From Streptomyces endocoffeicus (GTDB lineage Bacteria > Actinomycetota > Actinomycetes > Streptomycetales > Streptomycetaceae): a stretch of DNA of 64,000 nucleotides. The DNA is taken from assembly GCF_016741935.1 (NCBI RefSeq), contig NZ_JAERRG010000010.1:124001-188000 (forward strand), written 5' to 3'. Under the pieces are notes generated by a model. That model searched no databases, was not told the DNA's origin, and saw only the letters and a program-made list of their open reading frames with translations. Shown one piece after another: positions 27,464-35,649 of the stretch (within the stretch, counting starts at the first letter, position 1; each line of letters starts with the position of its first letter). Both the position numbers and the translations under genes were made by a program.

Positions 27464-28117
27464 CTACCGGACGGCGGAAGGGCATTCCTTCCAGGCGAGG
27501 TGGTAAACCGTGTTGACCCCACCGTCCGTCGAGTCCATGGCCATGAAGCTGGTGGTGCCCGTAGGAGAGGTGCCGGCGTTGACCCGCAGCTCGGTGTTGA
27601 CGTTGAAGTTGCGGTCCTGGCCGCAGGGGGCCCACACCAGGGCGCTGTAGTCGGTGCTGTCGGTGGTCTGCCAGTTGTCGTTGTACGGACCGCTGAAGTC
27701 ATGGGTCCGCGACGCGGTGTCCGCCGAGCCCTGGAAGTAGTAGCTCGCCTTCTCGGTGCCCTTGGCGCCCTTTTCGAGGTAGCCATAGCCCCGGTAGTCG
27801 ACCTGGGCGATGGCGTAGGTGAACCCCTGCGGCACATGCACGCCCAGGCTGAGCTGGCAGTTCTTCCGGATGTCGGTCGGGTCCGCGCCGGGTCCTACCT
27901 GAGCGAGATAGTCGCTGTAGGTCACGGTGAACGCCGAGTTGTCGGCTGCGACGGCCACGGCGGTGGTGCCCTTGGGGCAGCCCGATCCGTTCACCGTCTT
28001 GACGCTTATCTGGATCTTTTCCGGCGGCCCATCAGGAGCCGAGGAAACACCCTGGGTGGAAAGGGCCGAGGCGAATAGCGCCGCGACCGCGCCGCCCGCG
28101 AGCAGAACACCGGACAT
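27464..28117 (-). CDS. DUF4360 secreted protein (copy 1)
   Basis: The 217-residue product starts MSGVLLAGGAVAALFASALSTQG and has a signal peptide. The mature protein repeats the VNGSGCPKGTTAVAVAADNSAFTVTYSDYLAQVG, RKNCQLSLGVHVPQGF and LAWKECPS blocks of DUF4360. It is the promoter-proximal member of the tandem pair, with GGAGAG before the ATG. Its predicted fold is a small beta-sandwich with two disulfides (inference from the cysteine pattern). Confidence 0.9.
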   Translation of the reverse strand: MSGVLLAGGAVAALFASALSTQGVSSAPDGPPEKIQISVKTVNGSGCPKGTTAVAVAADNSAFTVTYSDYLAQVGPGADPTDIRKNCQLSLGVHVPQGFTYAIAQVDYRGYGYLEKGAKGTEKASYYFQGSADTASRTHDFSGPYNDNWQTTDSTDYSALVWAPCGQDRNFNVNTELRVNAGTSPTGTTSFMAMDSTDGGVNTVYHLAWKECPSAVR

Positions 28118-28479
28118 GGCTCTCCAATTCGATCACTTGTGGGGACGTAGTTGAGCGATGAATTTCCGATGAGCGGGAAGAGCGAGGAAGTGCGGGGAAG
28201 AGCGAGGAAGCGCAAGGAAGTGCGGGGGGTGCGGGACGTGCGGGAAGTGCCGGCAGAGCGGGTGGCACGCACGATCTGTGGCGCGGGAAGAGCTGAAGAG
28301 CGGAAGAGCGTTATCGCGCGGTACGGTTCGTACGGCTGAACGCAATGAGAGCCCCATGCCCGGCTGGTGACGGAAAGCCAGGGCGATGGGCGCTCTTAAG
28401 ATAAGGGTGATAGGCAAGCACCACAAGACGGCCGCGGAATTCCGGAACAAGATATTTCCGTCCGGCCGGGAAGAACGAT
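28118..28479. repeat. Intergenic region with purine-rich imperfect repeats
   Basis: This 362-base stretch upstream of the DUF4360 pair has no gene. GGGAAGAGCGAGGAAG occurs at 28175-28190 and 28195-28210, and degenerate GCGGGAAGTGC/GAAGAGCGGAAGAGCG units run to about 28310. The strand asymmetry (purines on plus) is striking. The right part (28385-28470) is comparatively AT-rich and may hold the ogt 3' region. Confidence 0.6.
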
Positions 28480-29133
28480 TCAGAAGAGCGGTTGCGGAAG
28501 AACGCCTTCCAGCGCCAGCAGGATGCGCTTGGTCTCCAGCCCGCCGCCGAAGCCGCCGATGCCCCCGCTACTCTCCACCACCCGGTGGCATGGCACGACG
28601 ACCGGCAGTGGATTGCTCCCCATGGCCACGCCGACGGCGCGGGCCGCGCCCGGCTCACCCACCCGGTCGGCGAGGTTCTGATAGCCGACGACCGTGCCAA
28701 AGGGCACATGGGCGGCCAGTTCCCGCAGCACCCGGCGGTTGAAGCCGGTGATCAGGGACCAGTCCAGGGAGAGGGTGAACGCCTTGGTGTCCCCGGCGAA
28801 ATAGCTTTCCAGCTGCCGTATCGCCTCGGCGAGATGCCCGGCGCAGCGAGGTGCGGACGGGGCGGGCGCGGTGCCGGGGGCCTCGGACGGCGCGGCGGTG
28901 GGCTCGGCGCCGAGGCGGCGGGTGAGCCTGGCGACGGTTTCGGCGGCCGTCTTCTCCTCCGCGTGGAAGACCACCTGGGCCAGCCCCTCGTCGGTGGCCG
29001 CGAGCAGCAGCGGGCCGATGGGTGTGGCCAGGACCGCCCAGGCCCAGGCGCGCGCGTCCGGGCCCTCCGGGCGCTCCCGCCGCTCCGGCCGGTCCCGCGG
29101 GTCCGGCTGTGTCTGCCGCTCTGCGATCGTCAC
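28480..29133 (-). CDS. ogt: Methylated-DNA-[protein]-cysteine S-methyltransferase
   Basis: The 217-residue product has the N-terminal ribonuclease H-like domain (IGPLLLAATDEGLAQVVF) with a ~35-residue Ala/Pro linker insertion, and the C-terminal domain VPFGTVVGYQNLADRVGEPGAARAVGVAMGSNPLPVVVPCHRV. PCHRV holds the acceptor cysteine, and GGFGGGLETKRILLALE is the conserved end. It transfers methyl groups from O6-methylguanine to itself. GTG 29133 lies six bases after TACGCT of a damage-type promoter. The N-terminal 30 residues are Arg/Glu/Pro-rich and not conserved in the family. Confidence 0.94.
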   Translation of the reverse strand: MTIAERQTQPDPRDRPERRERPEGPDARAWAWAVLATPIGPLLLAATDEGLAQVVFHAEEKTAAETVARLTRRLGAEPTAAPSEAPGTAPAPSAPRCAGHLAEAIRQLESYFAGDTKAFTLSLDWSLITGFNRRVLRELAAHVPFGTVVGYQNLADRVGEPGAARAVGVAMGSNPLPVVVPCHRVVESSGGIGGFGGGLETKRILLALEGVLPQPLF

Positions 29134-29162
29134 GCCTTCAGCGTAGAGCGCCCCACTGACAG
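29134..29162 (-). promoter_or_regulatory. RecA-NDp (PafBC-type) promoter of ogt
   Basis: On the minus strand CTGTCAGTGG (29162-29153, one mismatch to TTGTCAGTGG), seven bases, TACGCT (29145-29140) and six bases to the GTG. It predicts a leaderless, damage-inducible ogt transcript. Confidence 0.68.
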
Positions 29163-29221
29163 CGCCCCCACCGACGGCGCCCCCACCGACGGCGCCCCAC
29201 CGACGGCGCCCCCACCGATAG
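29153..29221 (-). repeat. Tandem repeats resembling the damage-promoter box
   Basis: Upstream of the ogt promoter box the plus-strand units CCACCGACGG start at 29168, 29183 and 29197, and CCACCGATAG at 29212. They continue the 14-15-base period from the real box at 29153. On the minus strand they read CCGTCGGTGG, an 8/10 match to TTGTCGGTGG. Confidence 0.75.
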
Positions 29222-29232
29222 CGCCCCCGATA

Positions 29233-29260
29233 GCGCCCCGCCGGTCGGCCGGCGGGGCGC
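29233..29260 (-). terminator. Terminator after the glycerophosphodiesterase gene
   Basis: A perfect 12-base stem GCGCCCCGCCGG/CCGGCGGGGCGC with a four-base loop lies 22 bases after the stop codon. Confidence 0.8.
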
Positions 29261-29281
29261 CTCGTCAGGGGGAGCCGTGGC

Positions 29282-30163
29282 TCACGAGGCGTCGTCGAGG
29301 GCGTCCCGGATCACATCGGGCTTGTTGGTGATGATGCCGTTCACGCCCATGCCCGCGACCGAGACCGCCGGCGGGCCGTCGTTGACGGTCCAGGTGTAGA
29401 CCTCCAGCGGCTTGCCGTGCGCCCCGTCCACCGACCGCACCGCGGACACATAGCCGGCGTCGATGGTCTTATAGCTGGGGTTGATCTGGTCGGAGAACTC
29501 GGCGTACTCCGGCAGATCGGCGACGGCCGGGGTGCCCAGGAAGCCGGTCTTGACGTCAGGGCGCAGCTGGTGGACGGTCCGCACGGAGTCGGCGCTGAAG
29601 CTCTGGATGATCAGCCGCCGCTTGTGCCGGTGGTCCAGCCAGCCCTCTCTCCTCAGCTCCCGCAGCGTCTGGCGCTCGACCCCCGGATAGAGCTCGGGGG
29701 CCTTGAGCTCCAGCAGCAGCTTTTGGTGGTTGTCCGAAACCCGGTCCATGTACTCCTCCAGGGTGGGCACCGCCTCGCCCTGGAACTCGGGGCCGAACCA
29801 GCTTCCGGCGTCCAGCTTCTCGATCTCGTCGAGGGTGAAGTCGGAGATCTTCCAGGGCGCGCGGTCCGGGAAGACCTGCTCGACGTCGGTGGTCCGGCTC
29901 AGCGTGGTGTCGTGCATGACGATCAGCTCGCCGTCCCTGGTGCGCTGGACGTCGTTCTCCACCCAGTCGATGCCCAGGTCGTCGGCGGCATCGACGGCGG
30001 CCAGGGTGTTCTCGGGGGCGTACGCGGAGGCACCGCGATGGGCCACGGTGACCGTGTGGTGGTGCGTCGTCCGGCCGGTGGCCTGGGCCGTGGCCGTGGG
30101 GAGGAAGAGCGCGGACATCCCGATGAGCGCGCCGGTTAACGCGGCGGCCGGGCGGATCTGCAT
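29282..30163 (-). CDS. Secreted glycerophosphodiester phosphodiesterase
   Basis: The 293-residue product starts at MQIRPAAALTG with AGGAG upstream and has a signal peptide ending near AQA. The GDPD TIM barrel shows VAHRGASAYAPENTL (catalytic His, PENT), WVENDVQRTRDGELIVMHD (metal-binding Glu/Asp and second catalytic His), KLLLELKAPEL and, near the end, VYTWTVND and GVNGIITNKPD. It should hydrolyse extracellular glycerophosphodiesters, including teichoic acid or lipid head-group fragments, to glycerol phosphate. The family members of this type in Streptomyces are often phosphate-regulated; I do not see a clear pho box. Confidence 0.93.
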   Translation of the reverse strand: MQIRPAAALTGALIGMSALFLPTATAQATGRTTHHHTVTVAHRGASAYAPENTLAAVDAADDLGIDWVENDVQRTRDGELIVMHDTTLSRTTDVEQVFPDRAPWKISDFTLDEIEKLDAGSWFGPEFQGEAVPTLEEYMDRVSDNHQKLLLELKAPELYPGVERQTLRELRREGWLDHRHKRRLIIQSFSADSVRTVHQLRPDVKTGFLGTPAVADLPEYAEFSDQINPSYKTIDAGYVSAVRSVDGAHGKPLEVYTWTVNDGPPAVSVAGMGVNGIITNKPDVIRDALDDAS

Positions 30164-30348
30164 ACGGACTCCTCGCGTCGTCTGATTCTCGTCCGACTCA
30201 TGGACGGGCAGAGGGTCCCAGATGCACGGCAGTGGAGGATAGGTGCCGGATGGACGGAAAATTCGTGCCACGGGCGACATCGTGCGCATGATCATCCGAA
30301 TCCGGCCGGAGGTCCGGGGAGGGGGTGGTGCGGACGAGCGCTCCGCCG

Positions 30349-30378
30349 TTGTCAGTGGTGAGTCGTACGGTTGGTCTC
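30349..30378 (+). promoter_or_regulatory. RecA-NDp (PafBC-type) promoter of uvrB
   Basis: TTGTCAGTGG (30349-30358), seven bases, TACGGT (30366-30371) and seven bases to the ATG at 30379. The -35-like box is a perfect consensus match. The start site would coincide with the start codon. Confidence 0.8.
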
Positions 30379-32523
30379 ATGCGGCCCGTAACTCAGCTCG
30401 AACGCAAGGTGGCGCCCTTCGAGGTCGTCAGCCCTTATCAGCCCAGTGGCGACCAGCCCACCGCCATCGCCGACCTCGACCGGCGCGTCCGCGCGGGGGA
30501 GAGGGATGTCGTCCTGCTCGGCGCGACCGGCACCGGCAAGTCCGCGACCACCGCATGGATGATCGAGAAGCTTCAGCGGCCCACGCTGGTCATGGCTCCG
30601 AACAAGACGCTGGCCGCCCAGCTGGCCAATGAGTTCCGCGAGCTGCTGCCGAACAACGCGGTCGAGTACTTCGTCTCGTACTACGACTACTACCAGCCCG
30701 AGGCGTACGTCCCGCAGTCGGACACCTACATCGAGAAGGACTCCTCGATCAACGAGGAGGTGGAGCGGCTGCGTCACTCGGCGACGAATTCGCTGATCAC
30801 CCGGCGTGATGTGATCGTGGTGGCCTCCGTCTCCTGCATCTACGGCCTCGGTACGCCGCAGGAGTACGTGGACCGTATGGTGCCGCTCAAGGTCGGCGAG
30901 GAGATCGACCGCGATCAGCTGCTGCGTCGCTTTGTCGATATTCAGTACAACCGCAACGACATGGCGTTCACCCGGGGCACCTTCCGGGTCCGCGGCGACA
31001 CCATCGAGATCTTCCCGGTCTACGAGGAGCTCGCGGTCCGCATCGAGATGTTCGGCGACGAGATCGAGGCGCTGTCCACGCTCCATCCGCTCACCGGCGA
31101 AGTGATCAGCGATGACCATGAGCTGTATGTGTTCCCGGCCACCCACTACGTGGCCGGGCCCGAGCGCATGGAGAAGGCCATCGCCGGGATCGAGGCCGAG
31201 CTCACCGAGACCCTGGCCCGGATGGAGAAGCAGGGCAAGCTGCTGGAGGCCCAGCGGCTGCGGATGCGCACCACCTACGACATCGAGATGATGCGGCAGA
31301 TCGGCACCTGCTCCGGTATCGAGAACTACTCGCTGCACATCGACGGCCGTGAGACCGGATCCCCGCCGCACACCCTGCTGGACTACTTCCCGGAGGACTT
31401 CCTCCTGGTCATCGACGAGTCGCATGTCACGGTGCCGCAGATCGGCGCGATGTACGAGGGCGACGCCTCCCGGAAGCGGACCCTGATCGAGCACGGCTTC
31501 CGGCTGCCCTCCGCACTGGACAACCGCCCGCTGAAGTGGGAGGAGTTCCTGAAGCGCGTCGGCCAGACGGTCTATCTCTCGGCCACCCCGGGGACGTACG
31601 AGATGTCCCGCGGCGACGGCTTCGTGGAGCAGATCATCCGCCCGACCGGGCTGGTCGACCCGGAGGTCGTCGTCAAGCCGACCGAGGGCCAGATCGACGA
31701 CCTCATCCATGAGATCCGCACCCGCACCGAGAAGGACGAGCGCGTCCTGGTCACCACCCTCACCAAGAAGATGGCCGAGGACCTCACCGACTACATGCTC
31801 GAGCTGGGCATTCAGGTGCGCTATCTGCACAGCGATGTGGACACCCTGCGCCGGGTCGAGCTGCTGCGCGAGCTGCGCGCCGGTGAGTTCGACGTGCTGG
31901 TGGGCATCAACCTGCTGCGGGAGGGCCTCGACCTTCCGGAGGTCTCGCTGGTCGCCATCCTCGACGCCGACAAGGAGGGCTTCCTGCGCTCGGGCACCTC
32001 GCTGATCCAGACCATCGGCCGCGCCGCCCGTAACGTCTCGGGCCAGGTGCATATGTACGCCGACAAGGTCACCCCGGCGATGGCGAAGGCCATCGACGAG
32101 ACCAACCGCCGCCGCGAGAAGCAGATCGCGTACAACAAGGCGAACAAGATCGATCCGCAGCCGCTGCGGAAGAAGATCAACGACATCGTGGCCCAGATCG
32201 CCCGCGAGGACGTCGACACGGAGGAGCTGCTCGGCACCGGCTACCGCAAGACGAAGGACGGCAAGGGCGCGGAGGCGGCCGGGCCGGCGGCCGGCGGCAA
32301 GGCGGCCAAGGGCGGCAAGGCCAAGGCCGCCAAGGGCAAGGCCAAGGAGGCGGTGCTGACCGACCGGCCCGCGGCCGAGCTCGCCGAGCAGATCGAGGAG
32401 ATGACCGACCGCATGCGGGCCGCGGCGGCGGAGCTCCAGTTCGAGGTGGCGGCCCGACTGCGCGACGAGGTCTCGGAGTTGAAGAAGGAGCTGCGGCAGA
32501 TGCGGGAGGCCGGAGTTTCCTGA
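30379..32523 (+). CDS. uvrB: Excinuclease ABC subunit B
   Basis: The 714-residue product has the helicase motifs GATGTGKS (Walker A), YYDYYQPEAYVPQSDTYIEKD (beta-hairpin that grips damaged DNA), VIDESHVT, YLSATPG, LREGLDLPEVSLV and QTIGRAARN. The C-terminal UVR domain (AELQFEVAARLRDEVSELKKELRQM) contacts UvrC. Between them lies a Lys/Ala/Gly-rich stretch (about residues 630-660) not found in E. coli UvrB, probably a flexible, DNA-binding linker. The ATG at 30379 is seven bases after the -10 box; the mRNA is probably leaderless. Start context has no Shine-Dalgarno. UvrB verifies damage in nucleotide excision repair. Confidence 0.97.
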   Translation: MRPVTQLERKVAPFEVVSPYQPSGDQPTAIADLDRRVRAGERDVVLLGATGTGKSATTAWMIEKLQRPTLVMAPNKTLAAQLANEFRELLPNNAVEYFVSYYDYYQPEAYVPQSDTYIEKDSSINEEVERLRHSATNSLITRRDVIVVASVSCIYGLGTPQEYVDRMVPLKVGEEIDRDQLLRRFVDIQYNRNDMAFTRGTFRVRGDTIEIFPVYEELAVRIEMFGDEIEALSTLHPLTGEVISDDHELYVFPATHYVAGPERMEKAIAGIEAELTETLARMEKQGKLLEAQRLRMRTTYDIEMMRQIGTCSGIENYSLHIDGRETGSPPHTLLDYFPEDFLLVIDESHVTVPQIGAMYEGDASRKRTLIEHGFRLPSALDNRPLKWEEFLKRVGQTVYLSATPGTYEMSRGDGFVEQIIRPTGLVDPEVVVKPTEGQIDDLIHEIRTRTEKDERVLVTTLTKKMAEDLTDYMLELGIQVRYLHSDVDTLRRVELLRELRAGEFDVLVGINLLREGLDLPEVSLVAILDADKEGFLRSGTSLIQTIGRAARNVSGQVHMYADKVTPAMAKAIDETNRRREKQIAYNKANKIDPQPLRKKINDIVAQIAREDVDTEELLGTGYRKTKDGKGAEAAGPAAGGKAAKGGKAKAAKGKAKEAVLTDRPAAELAEQIEEMTDRMRAAAAELQFEVAARLRDEVSELKKELRQMREAGVS

Positions 32524-32528
32524 TCATC

Positions 32529-32557
32529 GGGCGCCCCGGGTCCTCACCGGGGCGCCC
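32529..32557 (+). terminator. uvrB terminator
   Basis: An 11-base perfect stem GGGCGCCCCGG/CCGGGGCGCCC with a seven-base loop starts six bases after the uvrB stop. Confidence 0.85.
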
Positions 32558-32719
32558 GTGGGTTCCCTGTGTTGCAAGACCGACACAAAAGTCCGCTCGT
32601 CCGGCCGGAGTCCTGGTCGCAGTGCATAGGGTTTTCGGAAGGGCCGTGCGTACGGCGCGGCCACGGCCGCACACCCGCGGCGGCCACGGGGAATCGAGAG
32701 ACGAGAGTAGGGACAGCGC

Positions 32720-33298
32720 GTGACGGTCAACATGTCCAAGGGACAGGCCATCAGCCTGCAGAAGGCCGACGGGGGCACCCTGACCGCGGTGCGGATGGGG
32801 CTGGGCTGGCAGGCGGCGCCCCGCCGCGGGCTGTTCGGCTCCCGTACGCGGGAGATCGACCTCGACGCGTCGGCCGTCCTCTTCGCCGACAAGCAGCCGA
32901 CCGATGTCGTCTTCTTCCGCCACCTGGTCAGCGATGACGGCTCGGTCCGCCACACCGGTGACAACCTCGTGGGCGGCGCCGGACAGGGCGGCGACGACGA
33001 GGCGATCCTGGTCGACCTCCAGCGGGTGCCCGTCCATATCGACCAGATCGTCTTCACGGTGAACTCCTTCACCGGCCAGACCTTCGCCGAGGTGCAGAAC
33101 GCGTTCTGCCGGCTGGTGGACGAGACCAACGGCCAGGAGCTCGCCCGCTACACCCTCACCGGCGGCGGGCAGTACACCGCCCAGATCATGGCCACGGTCC
33201 AGCGCGCGGGCAGCTCCTGGCAGATGAAGGCGGTCGGCGAGCCGGCCAACGGACGCACCTTCCAGGACCTGATGCCGCACATCCTGCCGCATCTGTAA
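32720..33298 (+). CDS. TerD-family protein
   Basis: The 192-residue product starts at GTG 32720 (MTVNMSKGQAISLQK). It is a single TerD domain: REIDLDASAVLFADKQP, VVFFRHLVSDDGSVRHTGDNL and GQGGDDEAILVDLQRVPVHIDQIVFTVNSFTGQTF, with the Asp-rich Ca-binding DGSVRHTGDN and GDDE motifs. TerD proteins are cytosolic calcium-binding beta-sandwiches tied to tellurite and other stress resistance, and in Streptomyces to development. A strong hairpin separates it from the second TerD-like gene, so they are probably independent transcripts. Confidence 0.93.
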   Translation: MTVNMSKGQAISLQKADGGTLTAVRMGLGWQAAPRRGLFGSRTREIDLDASAVLFADKQPTDVVFFRHLVSDDGSVRHTGDNLVGGAGQGGDDEAILVDLQRVPVHIDQIVFTVNSFTGQTFAEVQNAFCRLVDETNGQELARYTLTGGGQYTAQIMATVQRAGSSWQMKAVGEPANGRTFQDLMPHILPHL

Positions 33299-33331
33299 GG
33301 GCGTACCGCGTCTGTAAAGGCGTACCGCCCA

Positions 33332-33383
33332 GGTGAGCGCGTCGGCCCGGTTGAGCAGAGCTCGCCGGGCCGACGCGCTCACC
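33332..33383 (+). terminator. Terminator after the TerD gene
   Basis: A perfect 19-base stem beginning GGTGAGCGCGTCGG and ending CCGACGCGCTCACC encloses a 14-base loop, 34 bases after the TerD stop. Confidence 0.88.
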
Positions 33384-33445
33384 GCACCACCGCATCACCA
33401 CTCACACGTACGGCACACAGCGGAACACAACGAGGGGACGCAGCC

Positions 33446-35407
33446 ATGACGGCCGAGCTGGTCCGAGGGCAGAACCACCCGCTGCCCCAGACCCGTTTGG
33501 AGATCCGGATCTCTGCGGGCAATCCGATCGTGGCCGGGGCGACACTCGGCGATGAGCGGGGCACGGTGCACGGCGCCGAATGGGTCGCGCATCCCGCCTC
33601 GCCCCAGCTGGCCGGGATAGAGGTGCCCAAACAGGCGGCGGCCGCCCACCGGCTCGCCGTGGACCTCGGCGCGATGCCCGGGCACATCCACCGGGTCACC
33701 GTGCTGCTCGCGCTGCCGACCGGCGTCGGCGGCCCGGCCCGGTTCGGCGCCATGGCCGCGCCGTTCGTCGCCGTCACCGGCCTCGACGGCACCGAGATCG
33801 TCAGCTACACCATCACCGATCTGGACTCGGAGTCCGCGGTGGCGGCCCTGGAGCTGTACCGCAGGCAGGACGCCTGGAAGGTGCGCGCCATCGGCCAGGG
33901 GTACGCGGGCGGGCTGGCCGCCATGCTGCACGACCAGGGACTGGAGCAGGGCACCGACCTCGCGGCGCGGATCAACGAGGCGGTGGCCCGCGGCATGGCC
34001 CGCTCGGTCGCCCAGCCCCCGCCCCGCCCGGAGGGCGACGGCCGGGTGCGCACGGCCGCCGCGGGCGGCGGCACCGACCCGGCCCCGGCCCAGCCGCAGA
34101 CCCCGCCGCAGCAGCCGCAGGGCACGCCCCAGCAGCCGCAGGGCACGCCCGCCGCCGGAGGGCCCATCGACTACCAGCACCCGAGCCGCCGTACGGCCGC
34201 GCCGCCCACACCCCCGCCCACGGCGCCGCCCGCCGCGCCCGGACAGCCCACCCGGCCGGTCGCGGGCGACGCCTCCGGCTGGTCCATGGACGAGCGGCTC
34301 TACAACCAGGTCTGGGGGATGTTCGAGGACCTGGCCCGGACGACCGCCGCCTACCGCAGCGCGGTGGACTTCGCCGAGTCCCGCATGGAGCAGGAGCTGG
34401 ACCGGGTGCTCTCCGACCCGTGCACCCGGGTGGGCCCGGCCGCCGACTCCGCGCGCGCCGAGGCGCGCGCCAAGCAGACCGACCTCGTCGAGCAGGCCCG
34501 GATCGCCCTCGACCGCGATCTGGCGCAGCTCATCTCCGAGGCCGAGGTGGTGGAGCCCGCGCTGCCGTACGCCTACGCCCGCTGGGACAGCCCGGTGTGG
34601 CAGGCGTACGAGGTGCCGATGGAGGTCCCGATGGCCCTGCGTCTGGGCGATCTGCACCTTCCGGAGCGCGCCGATCTGCGCATCCCCATGCTGGTGCGGC
34701 TGCCGCTGGAGCGGGGGCTGTGGATCGACGCCGGGCGTTCGAGCTCGTTCGACGGGCCGGCCGACTCCGGTGAGCTGCGCAGGCTGGCCGCGGACGCGGC
34801 GGTGGCGATCGCGGCGCGGATGCTGGCCGTCTATCCGGCGGGGGAGTTCGCGGTGCATGTGATCGACCCGGCGGGTTCGGCCGCGGGCTCGTTCGCCCCG
34901 CTGGTGGGGTCGGGTGTGCTGGCCGAGCCGCCGGCGGCCGGGGCCCAGGGGGTCTCGGCGGTGCTCGCCGCGCTGACCCAGCGTGTCGACCTGGTGCAGA
35001 TGGCGATCCGCAGCCGGGCCACGGACGCGCTGCCGCCGGATATGGACACCGCCGAGCAGCTGCTGATCGTCCATGACTTCCCGCACGGCTTCGACGACCG
35101 GGCCGTCACCCAGCTGCGCTATCTGGCGGACGAGGGGCCGTCGGTGGGCGTGCATCTGATGATGGTCGCCGACCGCGAGGACGCGCGGGCCTACGGTCCG
35201 GTGCTGGACCCGCTGTGGCGGTCGCTGCTGCGGCTCACGCCGGTGGCCGACGACCACCTCGCCGACCCCTGGGTGGGCCACGCGTGGACGTATGAGCCGC
35301 CGACGGTGCCGCCGGGCAGCCGGGTGCTGGACCAGGTGCTGGGGGAGGTGGGGAGGGCCGCGCAGGCTCTGAGGGCCGCGCGGGCCCGCCAGTCCTATGG
35401 CGGCTGA
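33446..35407 (+). CDS. Large TerD-domain protein with a C-terminal ATPase-like region
   Basis: The 653-residue product starts MTAELVRGQNHPLPQTRLEIRIS. Residues 1-180 are a TerD-like beta-sandwich in which the Asp-rich calcium ligands of the upstream protein are not conserved. A Pro/Gln/Gly-rich linker (about 190-275; PQQPQGTPQQPQGTP) follows. The C-terminal half (WSMDERLYNQVWGMFEDLARTTAAYR... LRIPMLVRLPLERGLWIDAGRSSSF... FAVHVIDPAGSAAGSFAPLVGSGVLAEP... LLIVHDFPHGFDDRAVTQLRYLADEGPSVGVHLMMVADRE) has the strand order of FtsK/HerA-type ATPases. I see no clear GxxGxGK loop, so it may be a degenerate ATPase fold. It probably acts with TerD/TerC stress proteins at the membrane, but the function is unknown. 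Confidence 0.8.
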   Translation: MTAELVRGQNHPLPQTRLEIRISAGNPIVAGATLGDERGTVHGAEWVAHPASPQLAGIEVPKQAAAAHRLAVDLGAMPGHIHRVTVLLALPTGVGGPARFGAMAAPFVAVTGLDGTEIVSYTITDLDSESAVAALELYRRQDAWKVRAIGQGYAGGLAAMLHDQGLEQGTDLAARINEAVARGMARSVAQPPPRPEGDGRVRTAAAGGGTDPAPAQPQTPPQQPQGTPQQPQGTPAAGGPIDYQHPSRRTAAPPTPPPTAPPAAPGQPTRPVAGDASGWSMDERLYNQVWGMFEDLARTTAAYRSAVDFAESRMEQELDRVLSDPCTRVGPAADSARAEARAKQTDLVEQARIALDRDLAQLISEAEVVEPALPYAYARWDSPVWQAYEVPMEVPMALRLGDLHLPERADLRIPMLVRLPLERGLWIDAGRSSSFDGPADSGELRRLAADAAVAIAARMLAVYPAGEFAVHVIDPAGSAAGSFAPLVGSGVLAEPPAAGAQGVSAVLAALTQRVDLVQMAIRSRATDALPPDMDTAEQLLIVHDFPHGFDDRAVTQLRYLADEGPSVGVHLMMVADREDARAYGPVLDPLWRSLLRLTPVADDHLADPWVGHAWTYEPPTVPPGSRVLDQVLGEVGRAAQALRAARARQSYGG

Positions 35408-35486
35408 CCAGGGTTGACCTGGTTCTGACCAGGGCTTTTGCCTTTCTCTTTACTATCTCATGGGGATTCCTGTACTCTCTTTTACG

Positions 35487-35646
35487 CGGAGGGGAGTACT
35501 CCTTAGCGGTGTTCCCGTCACCACGGATTCCGTCCGGCACCAGGAGGCCGGACGGAATCCCGGGACTCCGGTCCATGGCGCGGTCCATGGGCGGAAGAGA
35601 CCTCCGGCAGCGACGACGCTGAGACTGCCGTACGAATGCCGGAGGA
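35487..35646 (+). promoter_or_regulatory. yybP-ykoY (manganese) riboswitch candidate before the TerC gene
   Basis: The leader contains CGGAGGGGAGTA (35487-35498) and AAGAGACCTCCG (35595-35606). CGGAGG and CCTCCG form the closing helix P1, and GGGGAGTA and AGACC match the two conserved loops of the manganese aptamer. A 14-base hairpin (GGATTCCGTCCGGC with its complement, about 35525-35560) and a CCATGG hairpin lie inside. CCTCCGGCA (35601-35609) is perfectly complementary to TGCCGGAGG (35637-35645), which contains the ribosome binding site. Thus P1 formation would free the site and turn translation on. The match is by eye and has not been scored. Confidence 0.68.
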
Positions 35647-35649
35647 ACC

